Shown here: positions 8,212-17,040 of the stretch, piece after piece
Layout: every line of letters starts with the position of its first letter
Numbering within the stretch: the stretch's first letter is position 1
Position numbers and translations under genes: made by a program
The notes under the pieces: model-generated
What the model was told of the DNA's origin: nothing
The model's input: the letters and a program-made list of their open reading frames with translations, nothing else
Database searches by the model: none
Assembly (NCBI RefSeq): GCF_018596315.1
Contig: NZ_JAHEAG010000002.1
Span: 682,001-746,000, forward strand
Origin: Bradyrhizobium sp. SRL28
GTDB lineage: Bacteria > Pseudomonadota > Alphaproteobacteria > Rhizobiales > Xanthobacteraceae
DNA length: 64,000 nucleotides
Reading direction: 5' to 3'

Positions 8212-8829
8212 ATGCGCTATTCGAAAGAGCACAAGCAGGAGACCCACGCGCGGATCGTGAAGAAGGCGTCGGTGCGGCTTCGCGAAAAGGGCGCACATGG
8301 CATCGGCGTCGCCGACCTGATGAAGGAGGCGGGCCTGACCCATGGCGGCTTCTACGCGCATTTCGATTCCCGCGAGGCGCTGGTGATCGAGGCCTTTGCC
8401 TATGCGATGGACCGCTCGGTCGAGCACTGGCGCGAGATCGCCGCTGAAACGCCGCCGGAGAAGCGGCTGTCGACGATCGTCGATTCCTACGTCTCGGCGG
8501 TGCATCGCGACGATCCCGGCCGCGGCTGCGCAGTCCCCACGCTCGGCGCCGAGATTGCCCGCGAAAGCGCAAAGACCCGCAGGGCCTTTAGCGCCAAGCT
8601 CGAACAGCTGATCGATGTGATGGCCGATCAGATTCCGGATGTGCCGCGAAAGACGGCGCGCAGGCAGGCCATGGGCACGCTGGCGACCATGATGGGCACC
8701 CTGGTGATGTCCCGCGTCGCGGGCAGCGGTGAACTGTCGGACGAAATTCTCGTCGCCGGCCGCGAGGCGGCGCTGGCCCGTGCCGAGGCGAAGCCGTCTG
8801 CGAAGAAGGCGCGGGCGAAAGTGAATTGA
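8212..8829 (+). CDS. TetR-family transcriptional regulator
   Basis: A 205-residue regulator with an N-terminal TetR helix-turn-helix (IGVADLMKEAGLTHGGFYAHF) and an alpha-helical ligand domain. The C-terminus is lysine- and alanine-rich (KPSAKKARAKVN). The ATG at 8212 is chosen because the usual family start MRYSKEHKQETH falls there, with GGGA at 8202-8205; an ATG at 8200 is possible. It follows the thioesterase gene by about 60 bases and probably controls it or the divergent aromatic operon, which is inference from position. Confidence 0.85.
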   Translation: MRYSKEHKQETHARIVKKASVRLREKGAHGIGVADLMKEAGLTHGGFYAHFDSREALVIEAFAYAMDRSVEHWREIAAETPPEKRLSTIVDSYVSAVHRDDPGRGCAVPTLGAEIARESAKTRRAFSAKLEQLIDVMADQIPDVPRKTARRQAMGTLATMMGTLVMSRVAGSGELSDEILVAGREAALARAEAKPSAKKARAKVN

Positions 8830-8840
8830 CGCGCGGAAAT

Positions 8841-8927
8841 TGTAGGGTGGGCAAAGCGAAGCGTGCCCACCATCTTTCCGAGATCGTCGCGTGGAATGGT
8901 GGGCGCGCTTCGCTTTGCCACCCTACA
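8841..8927. repeat. Palindromic intergenic repeat, family A
   Basis: Copy of the GTAGGGTGGGCAAAG inverted repeat, between the convergent TetR and LysR genes. One arm has lost a C in its CCCACC (TTTGCCACCCTAC). Confidence 0.85.
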
Positions 8928-8928
8928 T

Positions 8929-9837
8929 TCACCTGAACAGCGCTCGCTCACTTTCCACCGTCTCGTGGATGTAATCGGCGACCGCCCTGATCCGCGCCAG
9001 ATCCTTGCTGTCGGCGTGCATCAGCATCCAGAAGCTGCGCGAAATCCTGATCTCGTCCGGCAATACCGGGCGCAATTCCGGATGCGCCGTCGCCATGAAG
9101 TGCGGCAGCACGGCGATGCCGAAGCCGGCGATGGTGGCGTTGAGCTGCGCGATCAGATTGGCGCTGCGGAATTTGGCGGAGATCTTTGGCGAAACCTGCG
9201 GCAGGTAATCCAGTTCCGGCGTGAACAGCAGTTCCTCGATATAGCCGACGAAGCGATGCGCGGGCAGGTCGCCACGGCTTGTGATATCAGGCATGCGGTC
9301 GAGATAGGCCGGTGCGGCATAGAGCCCGAGGCTGTAGTCGAGCAGCTTGCGCCCGACGATCCGGCCTTCCTTCGGCATCGTCAGGCTGATGGCAATGTCC
9401 GCCTCCCGTTTCGACAGGCTGAACAGCCGAGCGGTGGCGACGAGCTGCAGATCGAGATCGGGATACCGCTCGGTGAATTTCACCAGCCGCGAGGCCAGGA
9501 AGTGGCTGCCGAAACCGTCGGGCGCCCCGATCCGCACCGTGCCGGTGAGCCGGGCGCGCGAGCCGCCGACCGCCTCCTGGTTGGCGACGATGGTCGATTC
9601 CATCGCCTCCGCGCTGTCGGCGACGCGCTGGCCGGCTTCGGTCAGGAGGTAGCCGGTCTTGCGGCGATCGAACAGTTTTGCCGAGAGATGCCGTTCCAGG
9701 CGGTCGACACGCCGGATCACTGTGGCATGATCGACGGCAAGCTGCTTGGCGGCAGCGGAAACCGACCCGCCGCGGACGATCGCCAGCACGAAACGGAAGT
9801 CATCCCAATCGATCGTCTTGGTGCCTTGATCCAGCAT
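8929..9837 (-). CDS. LysR-family transcriptional regulator (valine/mms cluster)
   Basis: A protein of about 302 residues. The N-terminal helix-turn-helix reads SVSAAAKQLAVDHATVIRRV and is followed by LERHLSAKLFDRRKTGYLLT and a LysR substrate-binding domain (GTVRIGAPDGFGSHFLA onward). The ATG at 9837 (MLDQGTKTIDWDD) fits the family better than the upstream start at 9858. It is divergent from mmsA with about 100 bases between, the usual layout for a LysR regulator of a neighbouring operon. A GCAC-N7-GTGC inverted repeat just upstream of the gene is a weak candidate binding site. Confidence 0.88.
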   Translation of the reverse strand: MLDQGTKTIDWDDFRFVLAIVRGGSVSAAAKQLAVDHATVIRRVDRLERHLSAKLFDRRKTGYLLTEAGQRVADSAEAMESTIVANQEAVGGSRARLTGTVRIGAPDGFGSHFLASRLVKFTERYPDLDLQLVATARLFSLSKREADIAISLTMPKEGRIVGRKLLDYSLGLYAAPAYLDRMPDITSRGDLPAHRFVGYIEELLFTPELDYLPQVSPKISAKFRSANLIAQLNATIAGFGIAVLPHFMATAHPELRPVLPDEIRISRSFWMLMHADSKDLARIRAVADYIHETVESERALFR

Positions 9838-9935
9838 TTCCGCACATCTAAGGTGCAATATATCGGACTTGTATCCTAAGAAATGCAGGTCAAAAAGGGC
9901 TCCAAAGCTGATCCAGCCCTTCAGGGAGAAAATTC

Positions 9936-11432
9936 ATGCGCTCAATCGGACATTTCATCGGCGGTAAAGAGGTCAAGGGCACGTCCGGGAGGACGGCTGA
10001 CGTTTTCGAGCCGATGACCGGCGACGTCCAGGCCAAGGTGGCGCTGGCCTCCAAGGCCGAGGTGCGCGCCGCCGTCGAGAACGCCAGGGACGCCCAGGTC
10101 GAATGGGCCAACACCAATCCGCAGCGCCGCGCGCGCGTGATGATGAAGTTCCTCGAACTTGCCCAGCGCGATTACGACAAGCTCGCCGACATGCTGGCGC
10201 GCGAACACGGCAAGACCGTCCCCGACGCCAAGGGCGACATCCAGCGCGGCCTCGAGGTTGTCGAATTCGCCTGCGGCGTTCCGCATCTGATGAAGGGCGA
10301 ATACACCGAAGGCGCGGGCCCCGGCATCGACATCTATTCGATGCGCCAGCCGCTCGGCGTCGTCGCCGGCATCACGCCGTTCAACTTCCCGGCGATGATC
10401 CCGATGTGGAAATTCGCGCCCGCCATCGCCTGCGGCAACGCGTTTATCCTGAAGCCGTCGGAGCGCGATCCCGGCGTGCCGATGATGCTGGCCGCATTGA
10501 TGATCGAGGCGGGCCTGCCGCCCGGTGTGCTCAACGTCGTCAACGGCGACAAGGAAGCGGTCGACGCCATCCTCGACGATCCCGATATCAAGGCGATCGG
10601 CTTTGTCGGCTCGACGCCGATTGCGCAGTACATCTATGAGCGCGCCGCGCAGACGGGCAAGCGCTGCCAGTGTTTTGGCGGCGCCAAGAACCACGCCATC
10701 GTGATGCCCGATGCCGACATGGACCAGACCGTCGATGCGCTGATCGGCGCCGGCTACGGCTCGGCGGGCGAACGCTGCATGGCGATTTCGGTCGCAGTGC
10801 CCGTCGGCAAGACCGCCGCCGACCGCCTGATGGAAAAGCTGATCCCGCGCGTGGAGTCGCTCAAGATCGGCACCTCGGTCGATCCATCAGCCGATTACGG
10901 CCCGCTGGTGACGCGCGAAGCGGTCGAGAAGGTGAAGAGCTACATCGATATCGGCGTCAAGGAAGGCGCGACGCTCGCCGTCGACGGCCGTGGCTTCAAG
11001 ATGCAGGGTTACGAGAAGGGTTTCTATCTCGGCGGTTCGCTGTTCGACAACGTCACCAAGGACATGCGGATCTACAAGGAAGAGATCTTTGGCCCGGTGC
11101 TGTCGGTGGTGCGCGCCCACGACTACAAGGAAGCGCTCGCGCTGCCGTCGGACCATGACTACGGCAACGGCGTTGCGATCTTCACCCGCGACGGCGACGC
11201 CGCCCGCGACTTTGCCGCCAAGGTGAATGTCGGCATGGTCGGCATCAACGTGCCGATCCCGGTGCCGATTGCGTACTACACCTTCGGCGGCTGGAAGAAG
11301 TCCGGCTTCGGCGATCTCAACCAGCATGGCCCCGATTCGATCCGCTTCTACACCAAGACCAAGACGATCACCTCGCGCTGGCCGTCCGGCGTCAAGGAGG
11401 GCGCGGAGTTCTCGATCCCGACGATGAACTGA
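9936..11432 (+). CDS. mmsA: Methylmalonate-semialdehyde dehydrogenase (CoA-acylating)
   Basis: A 498-residue aldehyde dehydrogenase. Catalytic Cys281 lies in GSAGERCMAIS, the nucleotide-binding region is GFVGSTPIAQYIY, and the GGAKNHAIVMPDAD segment is typical of MmsA. A clear AGGGAG ribosome site lies at 9923-9928. It converts (methyl)malonate semialdehyde with CoA and NAD+ to propionyl-CoA or acetyl-CoA, the last step of valine breakdown. Genes for the preceding steps follow downstream on the same strand, and a LysR regulator is divergent, so this is the first gene of a valine catabolic group. Confidence 0.93.
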   Translation: MRSIGHFIGGKEVKGTSGRTADVFEPMTGDVQAKVALASKAEVRAAVENARDAQVEWANTNPQRRARVMMKFLELAQRDYDKLADMLAREHGKTVPDAKGDIQRGLEVVEFACGVPHLMKGEYTEGAGPGIDIYSMRQPLGVVAGITPFNFPAMIPMWKFAPAIACGNAFILKPSERDPGVPMMLAALMIEAGLPPGVLNVVNGDKEAVDAILDDPDIKAIGFVGSTPIAQYIYERAAQTGKRCQCFGGAKNHAIVMPDADMDQTVDALIGAGYGSAGERCMAISVAVPVGKTAADRLMEKLIPRVESLKIGTSVDPSADYGPLVTREAVEKVKSYIDIGVKEGATLAVDGRGFKMQGYEKGFYLGGSLFDNVTKDMRIYKEEIFGPVLSVVRAHDYKEALALPSDHDYGNGVAIFTRDGDAARDFAAKVNVGMVGINVPIPVPIAYYTFGGWKKSGFGDLNQHGPDSIRFYTKTKTITSRWPSGVKEGAEFSIPTMN

Positions 11433-11447
11433 CGGTGTAGCCCAGCC

Positions 11448-11532
11448 CGTCATTGCGAGCGCAGCGAAGCAATCCATATTGCCGCGAAAAGGAAGAATGG
11501 ATTGCTTCGTCGCTTCGCTCCTCGCAATGACG
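11448..11532. repeat. Palindromic intergenic repeat, family B
   Basis: Inverted repeat with arms CGTCATTGCGAGCG and CGCTCCTCGCAATGACG-like, between mmsA and the acyl-CoA dehydrogenase gene. Other copies are at 20523 and 39911. Confidence 0.85.
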
Positions 11533-11552
11533 ACAAGAATGAGCAGCCCAGA

Positions 11553-12698
11553 ATGCATTTCGCTCTCGACGAGGACCAGATTGCGGTTCGCGATATGGCG
11601 CGGGAATTCGCCTCGGAAAAAATCGCGCCGCATGCGCTCCGCTGGGATGAGGAGAAGCATTTCCCCGTCGATGTGATGCGCGAGGCCGCGAGCCTCGGCA
11701 TCGGCGGCATCTATATCAAGGATGACGTCGGCGGTTCCGCCATGACCCGCTTCGACGCCGCGCTAATCTTCGAGGCGCTGGCGACGGGTTGTCCGACCGT
11801 GTCGGCCTTTATCTCGATCCACAACATGGCGTCGTGGATGATCGATGCCTATGGCAACGACACTCAGCGCCAGAAATGGCTGCCAAGGCTCTGCACCATG
11901 GAGCTTCTGGCGAGCTATTGCCTGACCGAGCCGGGCTCCGGTTCGGACGCCGCGGCGCTGCGCACCCGCGCGGTGCGCGACGGCGACCACTATGTGCTCA
12001 ACGGCCAGAAGCAGTTCATTTCCGGCGCCGGTGGCGGCGACCTCTATGTCGTGATGGTGCGAACCGGTGCCGACGGCCCCGGCGGCATCTCGACGCTCGT
12101 CATTCCGGCCGATACGCCCGGCGTCTCGTTCGGCGCCAACGAGCGGAAGATGGGCTGGAACGCGCAGCCGACCCGCTCGGTGATTTTTGAGAATGCGCGC
12201 GTGCCGGTCGAAAATAGACTCGGCGATGAGGGCATCGGCTTCAAGATCGCGATGGCCGGGCTCGACGGCGGCCGCATCAATATCGCGGCCTGTTCGCTCG
12301 GCGGCGCGCAAAGCGCACTGGACAAGTCGCTGGCTTACATGAAGGAGCGAAAAGCCTTCGGCAAGCGCCTCGATGAATTTCAGGCGCTGCAGTTCCGTCT
12401 CGCCGACATGGCGACCGAATTGGAGGCGGCGCGGACTCTTGTCTGGCGTGCCGCGGCAGCGCTAGACCGCAAGGACGCCGACGCCACCATGCTGTGCGCC
12501 ATGGCCAAGCGTTTTGGGACGGACGTGGGCTTCGAAGTCGCCAACCAGGCGCTGCAGCTGCACGGCGGCTACGGCTACCTCAGTGAATACGGCGTCGAGA
12601 AGATCGTGCGCGATCTGCGCGTGCACCAGATTCTGGAAGGGACCAACGAAATCATGCGGCTGATCGTGTCGCGCAAGATGATCGAGGGCGCGCGATGA
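11553..12698 (+). CDS. Isobutyryl-CoA dehydrogenase (acyl-CoA dehydrogenase family)
   Basis: A 381-residue acyl-CoA dehydrogenase. It shows CLTEPGSGSDAAALRT, the FAD-binding QFISGAGGGDLYVVM region and the C-terminal HGGYGYLSEYGVEKIVRDL. The EGTNEIMR motif carries the glutamate used as catalytic base in this group. The start MHFALDEDQIAVRDM at 11553 lies just after a repeat element; upstream codons in frame belong to the repeat. The context with hydroxyisobutyryl-CoA hydrolase, mmsB and mmsA indicates oxidation of isobutyryl-CoA to methacrylyl-CoA in valine catabolism. Its stop overlaps the next start. Confidence 0.88.
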   Translation: MHFALDEDQIAVRDMAREFASEKIAPHALRWDEEKHFPVDVMREAASLGIGGIYIKDDVGGSAMTRFDAALIFEALATGCPTVSAFISIHNMASWMIDAYGNDTQRQKWLPRLCTMELLASYCLTEPGSGSDAAALRTRAVRDGDHYVLNGQKQFISGAGGGDLYVVMVRTGADGPGGISTLVIPADTPGVSFGANERKMGWNAQPTRSVIFENARVPVENRLGDEGIGFKIAMAGLDGGRINIAACSLGGAQSALDKSLAYMKERKAFGKRLDEFQALQFRLADMATELEAARTLVWRAAAALDRKDADATMLCAMAKRFGTDVGFEVANQALQLHGGYGYLSEYGVEKIVRDLRVHQILEGTNEIMRLIVSRKMIEGAR

Positions 12699-13768
12699 CG
12701 GATGCGGCTGTTGCAGAGGGCGACCTGATCGCGCGCAAGGAAGGCTCGACCGGTATCCTCCGTCTGAATCGGCCGAAGGCGATCAATGCCGTGACGCTGG
12801 AGATGTTCCACGACATCGACAAGGCGCTCGACGCTTTCGAAGCCGATCCCGATATTGCGGTGATCGTGCTGGAAGGCGCCGGCGAGCGCGGCCTCTGCGC
12901 CGGCGGCGACATCCGCGCCCTCTGGGAAAGCTCCAAGGTCAAGGGCGATCTCGGCAAGATCCTGTGGCGCGACGAATACATTCTGAATGCACGCATCAAG
13001 AAGTTCCCGAAGCCCTATGTGTCCTTCATGGACGGCATCGTGATGGGCGGCGGGGTCGGGCTCTCCGCACACTCAAGCCACCGCGTCGTCACCGACAAGA
13101 CCAAACTGGCGATGCCTGAAGTCGGCCTCGGCTTCTTTCCCGATGTCGGCGGCACCTGGCTCCTGTCGCATTCGCCGGGTGAGATTGGCACCTATTTTGG
13201 GTTGACCGGGCATACCATGAATGGCCCGGACGCGATTCATGCGAAGTTCGCCGATGCGGTGGTGCCGTCATCAAGATTGCCGGCCTTGCGCGAAGCGTTG
13301 ACGAAGGTGAAGCCCGGCGCGACATCGGCTGATATCAGGAAACTGATCGACGGCTTCTCGACCGGAGAGACGGCCGGGCCGGTCGCAGCGCAGCAGGCGA
13401 AGATCGATGCGTTGTTCTCCCACGATCGCATGGAAGACATCGTTGCGGCGCTGAAGCGCGATGGTTCGGAGTTTGCGCAGACGACATTGAAGACGCTAAG
13501 CGAAAAGTCGCCGCGCGGCATGGTGGTGACGCTGAAGCTGCTGCGGCTGGCGCGGACTTCCGGTTCGCTGGAGGAATGCCTGGTGCGGGAATATCGCGCC
13601 GCGCTGGAAGTTTTCGCCAGCGATGATTTCCGCGAGGGCGTGCGCGCCGCCGTGATCGACAAGGACCGCAATCCAAAATGGTCGCCCGCTGGAGTCGAGG
13701 ACGTGACGCCGGCAATGGTCGCGCCTTACTTCGCCGAAATCGGCGCCAATGAGCTGAAATTCACCTGA
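12695..13768 (+). CDS. 3-hydroxyisobutyryl-CoA hydrolase / enoyl-CoA hydratase family
   Basis: A 357-residue crotonase-fold protein of hydrolase length. The signatures GLCAGGDIRALWE, GIVMGGGVGLS and MPEVGLGFFPDVGGTW are those of 3-hydroxyisobutyryl-CoA hydrolases. It starts by ATGA overlap with the dehydrogenase gene, so the pair is translationally coupled. It releases free 3-hydroxyisobutyrate from its CoA ester, the substrate for mmsB 33 bases downstream. A separate methacrylyl-CoA hydratase is not obvious in this group; the hydratase at 6705 might serve. Confidence 0.9.
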   Translation: MTDAAVAEGDLIARKEGSTGILRLNRPKAINAVTLEMFHDIDKALDAFEADPDIAVIVLEGAGERGLCAGGDIRALWESSKVKGDLGKILWRDEYILNARIKKFPKPYVSFMDGIVMGGGVGLSAHSSHRVVTDKTKLAMPEVGLGFFPDVGGTWLLSHSPGEIGTYFGLTGHTMNGPDAIHAKFADAVVPSSRLPALREALTKVKPGATSADIRKLIDGFSTGETAGPVAAQQAKIDALFSHDRMEDIVAALKRDGSEFAQTTLKTLSEKSPRGMVVTLKLLRLARTSGSLEECLVREYRAALEVFASDDFREGVRAAVIDKDRNPKWSPAGVEDVTPAMVAPYFAEIGANELKFT

Positions 13769-13801
13769 TCAAAACAGAAAAGCCTTAGCGGAGGATTCGA
13801 G

Positions 13802-14689
13802 ATGGCAAATATCGCATTCATTGGCCTCGGCAATATGGGCGGGCCGATGGCGGCCAATCTGGTCAAGGCCGGCCACAAGGTCACCGCGTTCGATCTGGTC
13901 GCTGCCTCGCGCGATCAGGCCAAGGCTGACGGCGCCGCCATCGCGGAGACTTCGGTGGCTTCCGTCAAGGGCGCCGATGTCGTCGTCACCATGCTGCCTG
14001 CGGGCAAGCATGTGCTGTCGGTCTGGAACGAAGTCATTCCGGCGATGGCCAAGGGGACGCTGATCATCGATTGCTCGACCATCGACGTCGAAAGTGCCAA
14101 GCAGGCGCACGCGCTGGCCGCCAAAAGCGGCGCACTCTCGGTCGACGCTCCGGTATCGGGCGGAACCGGCGGCGCCAAGGGCGTGACGCTGACCTTCATG
14201 TGCGGCGGTGAAGAGAAGGCCTTTGCGGCGGCAAAGCCCGTGCTGGAGAACATGGGCAAGAAGCTCGTGCATTGCGGCGGCGCGGGTGCAGGGCAGGCGG
14301 CCAAGATCTGCAACAACATGATATTAGGCATTTCCATGATCGGGGTCGGCGAGGCCTTTGCGCTCGCCGAAAAACTGGGCTTGTCGCATCAGGCGCTGTT
14401 CGACGTCGCCTCGACCTCGTCGGGGCAATGCTGGGCGCTGACGTCCTATTGCCCGGTGCCGGGCCCGGTGCCGGCCTCGCCGGCCAACAACGGCTACAAG
14501 CCCGGCTTTGCGTCCAATTTGATGGTCAAGGACCTGACGCTGGCGCAGGACGCGGCCAACGCCGCGGGCGCCGTGACCCCACTGGGCAAGCACGCGCAGG
14601 AGCTCTACAAGGCGTTCGACGCCGCCGGCCATGGCGGGGTGGATTTTTCCGGGATTATCCAGCACGTTAGGAGTCTCGCCGGGAAATAA
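13802..14689 (+). CDS. mmsB: 3-hydroxyisobutyrate dehydrogenase
   Basis: A 295-residue beta-hydroxyacid dehydrogenase. It shows the N-terminal Rossmann motif FIGLGNMGGPMAANL, the substrate-binding DAPVSGGTGGA, and the catalytic lysine in GAGQAAKICNNM. AGCGGAGGATTCGAG precedes the ATG. It oxidises 3-hydroxyisobutyrate to methylmalonate semialdehyde with NAD+, the substrate of MmsA at the head of the cluster. Length and motifs are standard. Confidence 0.92.
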   Translation: MANIAFIGLGNMGGPMAANLVKAGHKVTAFDLVAASRDQAKADGAAIAETSVASVKGADVVVTMLPAGKHVLSVWNEVIPAMAKGTLIIDCSTIDVESAKQAHALAAKSGALSVDAPVSGGTGGAKGVTLTFMCGGEEKAFAAAKPVLENMGKKLVHCGGAGAGQAAKICNNMILGISMIGVGEAFALAEKLGLSHQALFDVASTSSGQCWALTSYCPVPGPVPASPANNGYKPGFASNLMVKDLTLAQDAANAAGAVTPLGKHAQELYKAFDAAGHGGVDFSGIIQHVRSLAGK

Positions 14690-14699
14690 CGGAGACGGG

Positions 14700-16430
14700 A
14701 TGACGACCTTCCAGGAAGCGCGCGCCTTTCTGCTCAAGCATCGAACCGATTACGATGCGGCCGTGAAGGGATTTCGCTGGCCCGACCCGGTTCCGTTCAA
14801 CTGGGCGCTGGACTGGTTCGACGCGGAACTCGCCGGCAGTGCCGACAGCCGCGACCGCACCGCGCTCTGGATCGTCGATGCCGGCGACAGGGAGACAAAA
14901 CTCTCCTTCGGAACGTTGTCGCGCCGATCCAACCAGGTGGCGAACTTCCTGCGCGCGCAAGGGCTAAAGCGCGGCGATCATCTGTTGCTGCTGCTCGGCA
15001 ACGTCGTGCCGCTGTGGGAGACCATGCTGGCGGCGATGAAGCTCGGTGTTGTCGTGATCCCCGCGACCACGCTTCTCACGGCGGACGAACTGCGCGACCG
15101 GCTTGATCGCGGCCGGGCGAAGGTGGTGGTGGCGTCACAGGATCAGGTGGCGAAGTTCGCAGGCCTCGGCGGCGATAATCTCGCTCGGATCGTAGTTGGC
15201 GCGACGTCGAAGCACGATGGCTGGTTGCCGTTCGAAGAGGCGGCGAACGCGTCAGAAGAATTTACGCCTGACGGACCGACCAACGCCGACGACCCGATGT
15301 TGCTCTATTTCACCTCGGGCACCACGGCAAAACCGAAACTGGTGCGGCACAGCCAGCGCAGCTATCCGGTCGGCGCTCTGTCGACGATGTTCTGGCTCGG
15401 GCTGCAGCCGGGGGACGTGCATCTGAACATCTCCTCGCCGGGCTGGGCCAAGCATGCCTGGAGCTGCTTCTTCGCGCCGTGGAATGCGGGGGCCACCGTG
15501 TTCGTGGTCAACCAGCCGCGCTTCGACGCCAAGGCGCTGCTCGCGACCGTCGGCCGCTGCGGCGTCACCACGCTGTGCGCGCCGCCGACGGTGTGGCGGC
15601 TGTTCATTCAGGAAAAGCTAGCCGATTTCAAAGTGAGCCTGCGCGAGGTCTGCGGCGCCGGCGAGCCGCTCAACCCCGAAGTGATCGATCAGGTGAAGGC
15701 GGCGTGGGGCCTGACCATTCGCGACGGTTACGGCCAGACCGAGACCACCGCGCTCGCCGGCAATTCGCCGGGCCAGAAGGTCAAGGTCGGCTCGATGGGC
15801 CGCCCACTGCCGGGCTATCGCGTGCAGATCACCGACAATGACGGCCACATCACCAAGGAGGGCGAGGTAACGCTGGTGCTCGGCGAGAGCCGCCCGGCCG
15901 GCCTGATGCAGGGCTATCAGGGCGAGGATGGCAAACTGAGCGGTGCCGACGGCGATCTCTACCGAAGCGGCGACGTGGTGTTTGCCGATGATGAAGGCTA
16001 TCTCACCTTCGTCGGCCGTTCCGACGACGTCTTCAAATCCTCCGACTACCGCATCAGCCCGTTCGAGCTGGAAAGCGTGTTGCTGGAGCATGAATCGGTC
16101 GCCGAAGCCGCTGTCGTGCCGAGCCCCGATCCGATCCGGCTCGCGATCCCGAAGGCCTATGTGCTGCTGGTGTCGGGCGTGGAGCGTTCCCCCGAAACCG
16201 CGCTCTCGATCTTCAAACATCTGCACACGCGGCTCGCGCCGTTCAAGCGCATCAGGAAGATCGAGTTGGTGACGGAACTGCCGAAGACGATTTCCGGCAA
16301 AATCCGCCGCGTGCAGTTGCGCCGGCTCGAACATGATAATGTCAGAAGCGACACGCTGCGCGGCGCCGAGTTCCGCGAAGACGAATTCCCGGAACTGCAG
16401 AAGGTGCGGACCGCCGGGCTGGAGAGCTAA
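14700..16430 (+). CDS. AMP-binding acyl-CoA synthetase
   Basis: A 576-residue ANL-superfamily ligase. The P-loop is LLYFTSGTTAKPKLV, the A5 motif GYGQTETT, the hinge region FVGRSDDVFKSSDYRISPFE, and the C-terminal lysine motif PKTISGKIRR. Together these resemble medium-chain and acetoacetate-type acyl-CoA ligases. It begins 10 bases after mmsB and probably belongs to the same transcript. It activates a carboxylic acid with ATP and CoA; the next two genes (hydratase and dehydrogenase) suggest beta-oxidation of that acid. Confidence 0.88.
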   Translation: MTTFQEARAFLLKHRTDYDAAVKGFRWPDPVPFNWALDWFDAELAGSADSRDRTALWIVDAGDRETKLSFGTLSRRSNQVANFLRAQGLKRGDHLLLLLGNVVPLWETMLAAMKLGVVVIPATTLLTADELRDRLDRGRAKVVVASQDQVAKFAGLGGDNLARIVVGATSKHDGWLPFEEAANASEEFTPDGPTNADDPMLLYFTSGTTAKPKLVRHSQRSYPVGALSTMFWLGLQPGDVHLNISSPGWAKHAWSCFFAPWNAGATVFVVNQPRFDAKALLATVGRCGVTTLCAPPTVWRLFIQEKLADFKVSLREVCGAGEPLNPEVIDQVKAAWGLTIRDGYGQTETTALAGNSPGQKVKVGSMGRPLPGYRVQITDNDGHITKEGEVTLVLGESRPAGLMQGYQGEDGKLSGADGDLYRSGDVVFADDEGYLTFVGRSDDVFKSSDYRISPFELESVLLEHESVAEAAVVPSPDPIRLAIPKAYVLLVSGVERSPETALSIFKHLHTRLAPFKRIRKIELVTELPKTISGKIRRVQLRRLEHDNVRSDTLRGAEFREDEFPELQKVRTAGLES

Positions 16431-16434
16431 ATCA

Positions 16435-16914
16435 ATGAATGAAGTCTGGAAGAAGCCGCCGGTCTCGTTTGAGGCCTATCAGGCCATGGTCGGCAAGGAG
16501 ATCGGGGTGTCGTCCTGGCACCTGATCGACCAGAACCGGATCAACGTCTATGCCGACGTGATCGAGGACCATCAGTTCATCCATGTTGACCCGGAGCGGG
16601 CGAAGAAGGAAACCGCGTTCGGCAACACCATCGCGCATGGCTTCCTCACGATGTCGCTGATGAGCATCATGTCCTATGAGGTGATGCCGGTCATCGAAGG
16701 CACCGCGATGGGCGTCAATTATGGTTTTGACAAGCTGCGCTTCCTCTCGCCGGTGCGTGCCGGCTCGCGGGTTCGCGGCCGCTTTACGCTCATGGAAGCC
16801 AAGTTGCGCAAGCCGAAAGAGCTGCAATCGCGCACCAACGTCACCGTCGAAATCGAGGGCGAGGAAAAGCCTGCGCTGGTCGCCGACTGGATCGGGCTGA
16901 TCTATTTCGCATAA
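16435..16914 (+). CDS. MaoC-family (R)-specific enoyl-CoA hydratase
   Basis: A 159-residue hotdog protein. The hydratase-2 motif is visible with Asp and His in ADVIEDHQFIHVDPERA and the following GNTIAHGFLTMSLMS. The ATG at 16435 lies four bases after the ligase stop codon, so the two are co-transcribed. It adds water to an enoyl-CoA to give the (R)-3-hydroxyacyl-CoA. A short-chain dehydrogenase of the hydroxyacyl-CoA type follows after a repeat element. Confidence 0.87.
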   Translation: MNEVWKKPPVSFEAYQAMVGKEIGVSSWHLIDQNRINVYADVIEDHQFIHVDPERAKKETAFGNTIAHGFLTMSLMSIMSYEVMPVIEGTAMGVNYGFDKLRFLSPVRAGSRVRGRFTLMEAKLRKPKELQSRTNVTVEIEGEEKPALVADWIGLIYFA

Positions 16915-16922
16915 CCTCTGCG

Positions 16923-17011
16923 CGTCATGGCCGGGCTTGTCCCGGCCATCCACGTCTTGCTATGCAGCAACCAAGAAGACGTGGATGCCCGGCACAAGGC
17001 CGGGCATGACG
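16923..17011. repeat. Palindromic intergenic repeat, family C
   Basis: Inverted repeat: CGTCATGGCCGGGC at the left end and GCCGGGCATGACG at the right, around GACGTGGATG/CATCCACGTC inner arms. It fills the gap between the MaoC and short-chain dehydrogenase genes. Confidence 0.8.
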
Positions 17012-17040
17012 AGAGAAACCCACATCCAGGAATTATACGC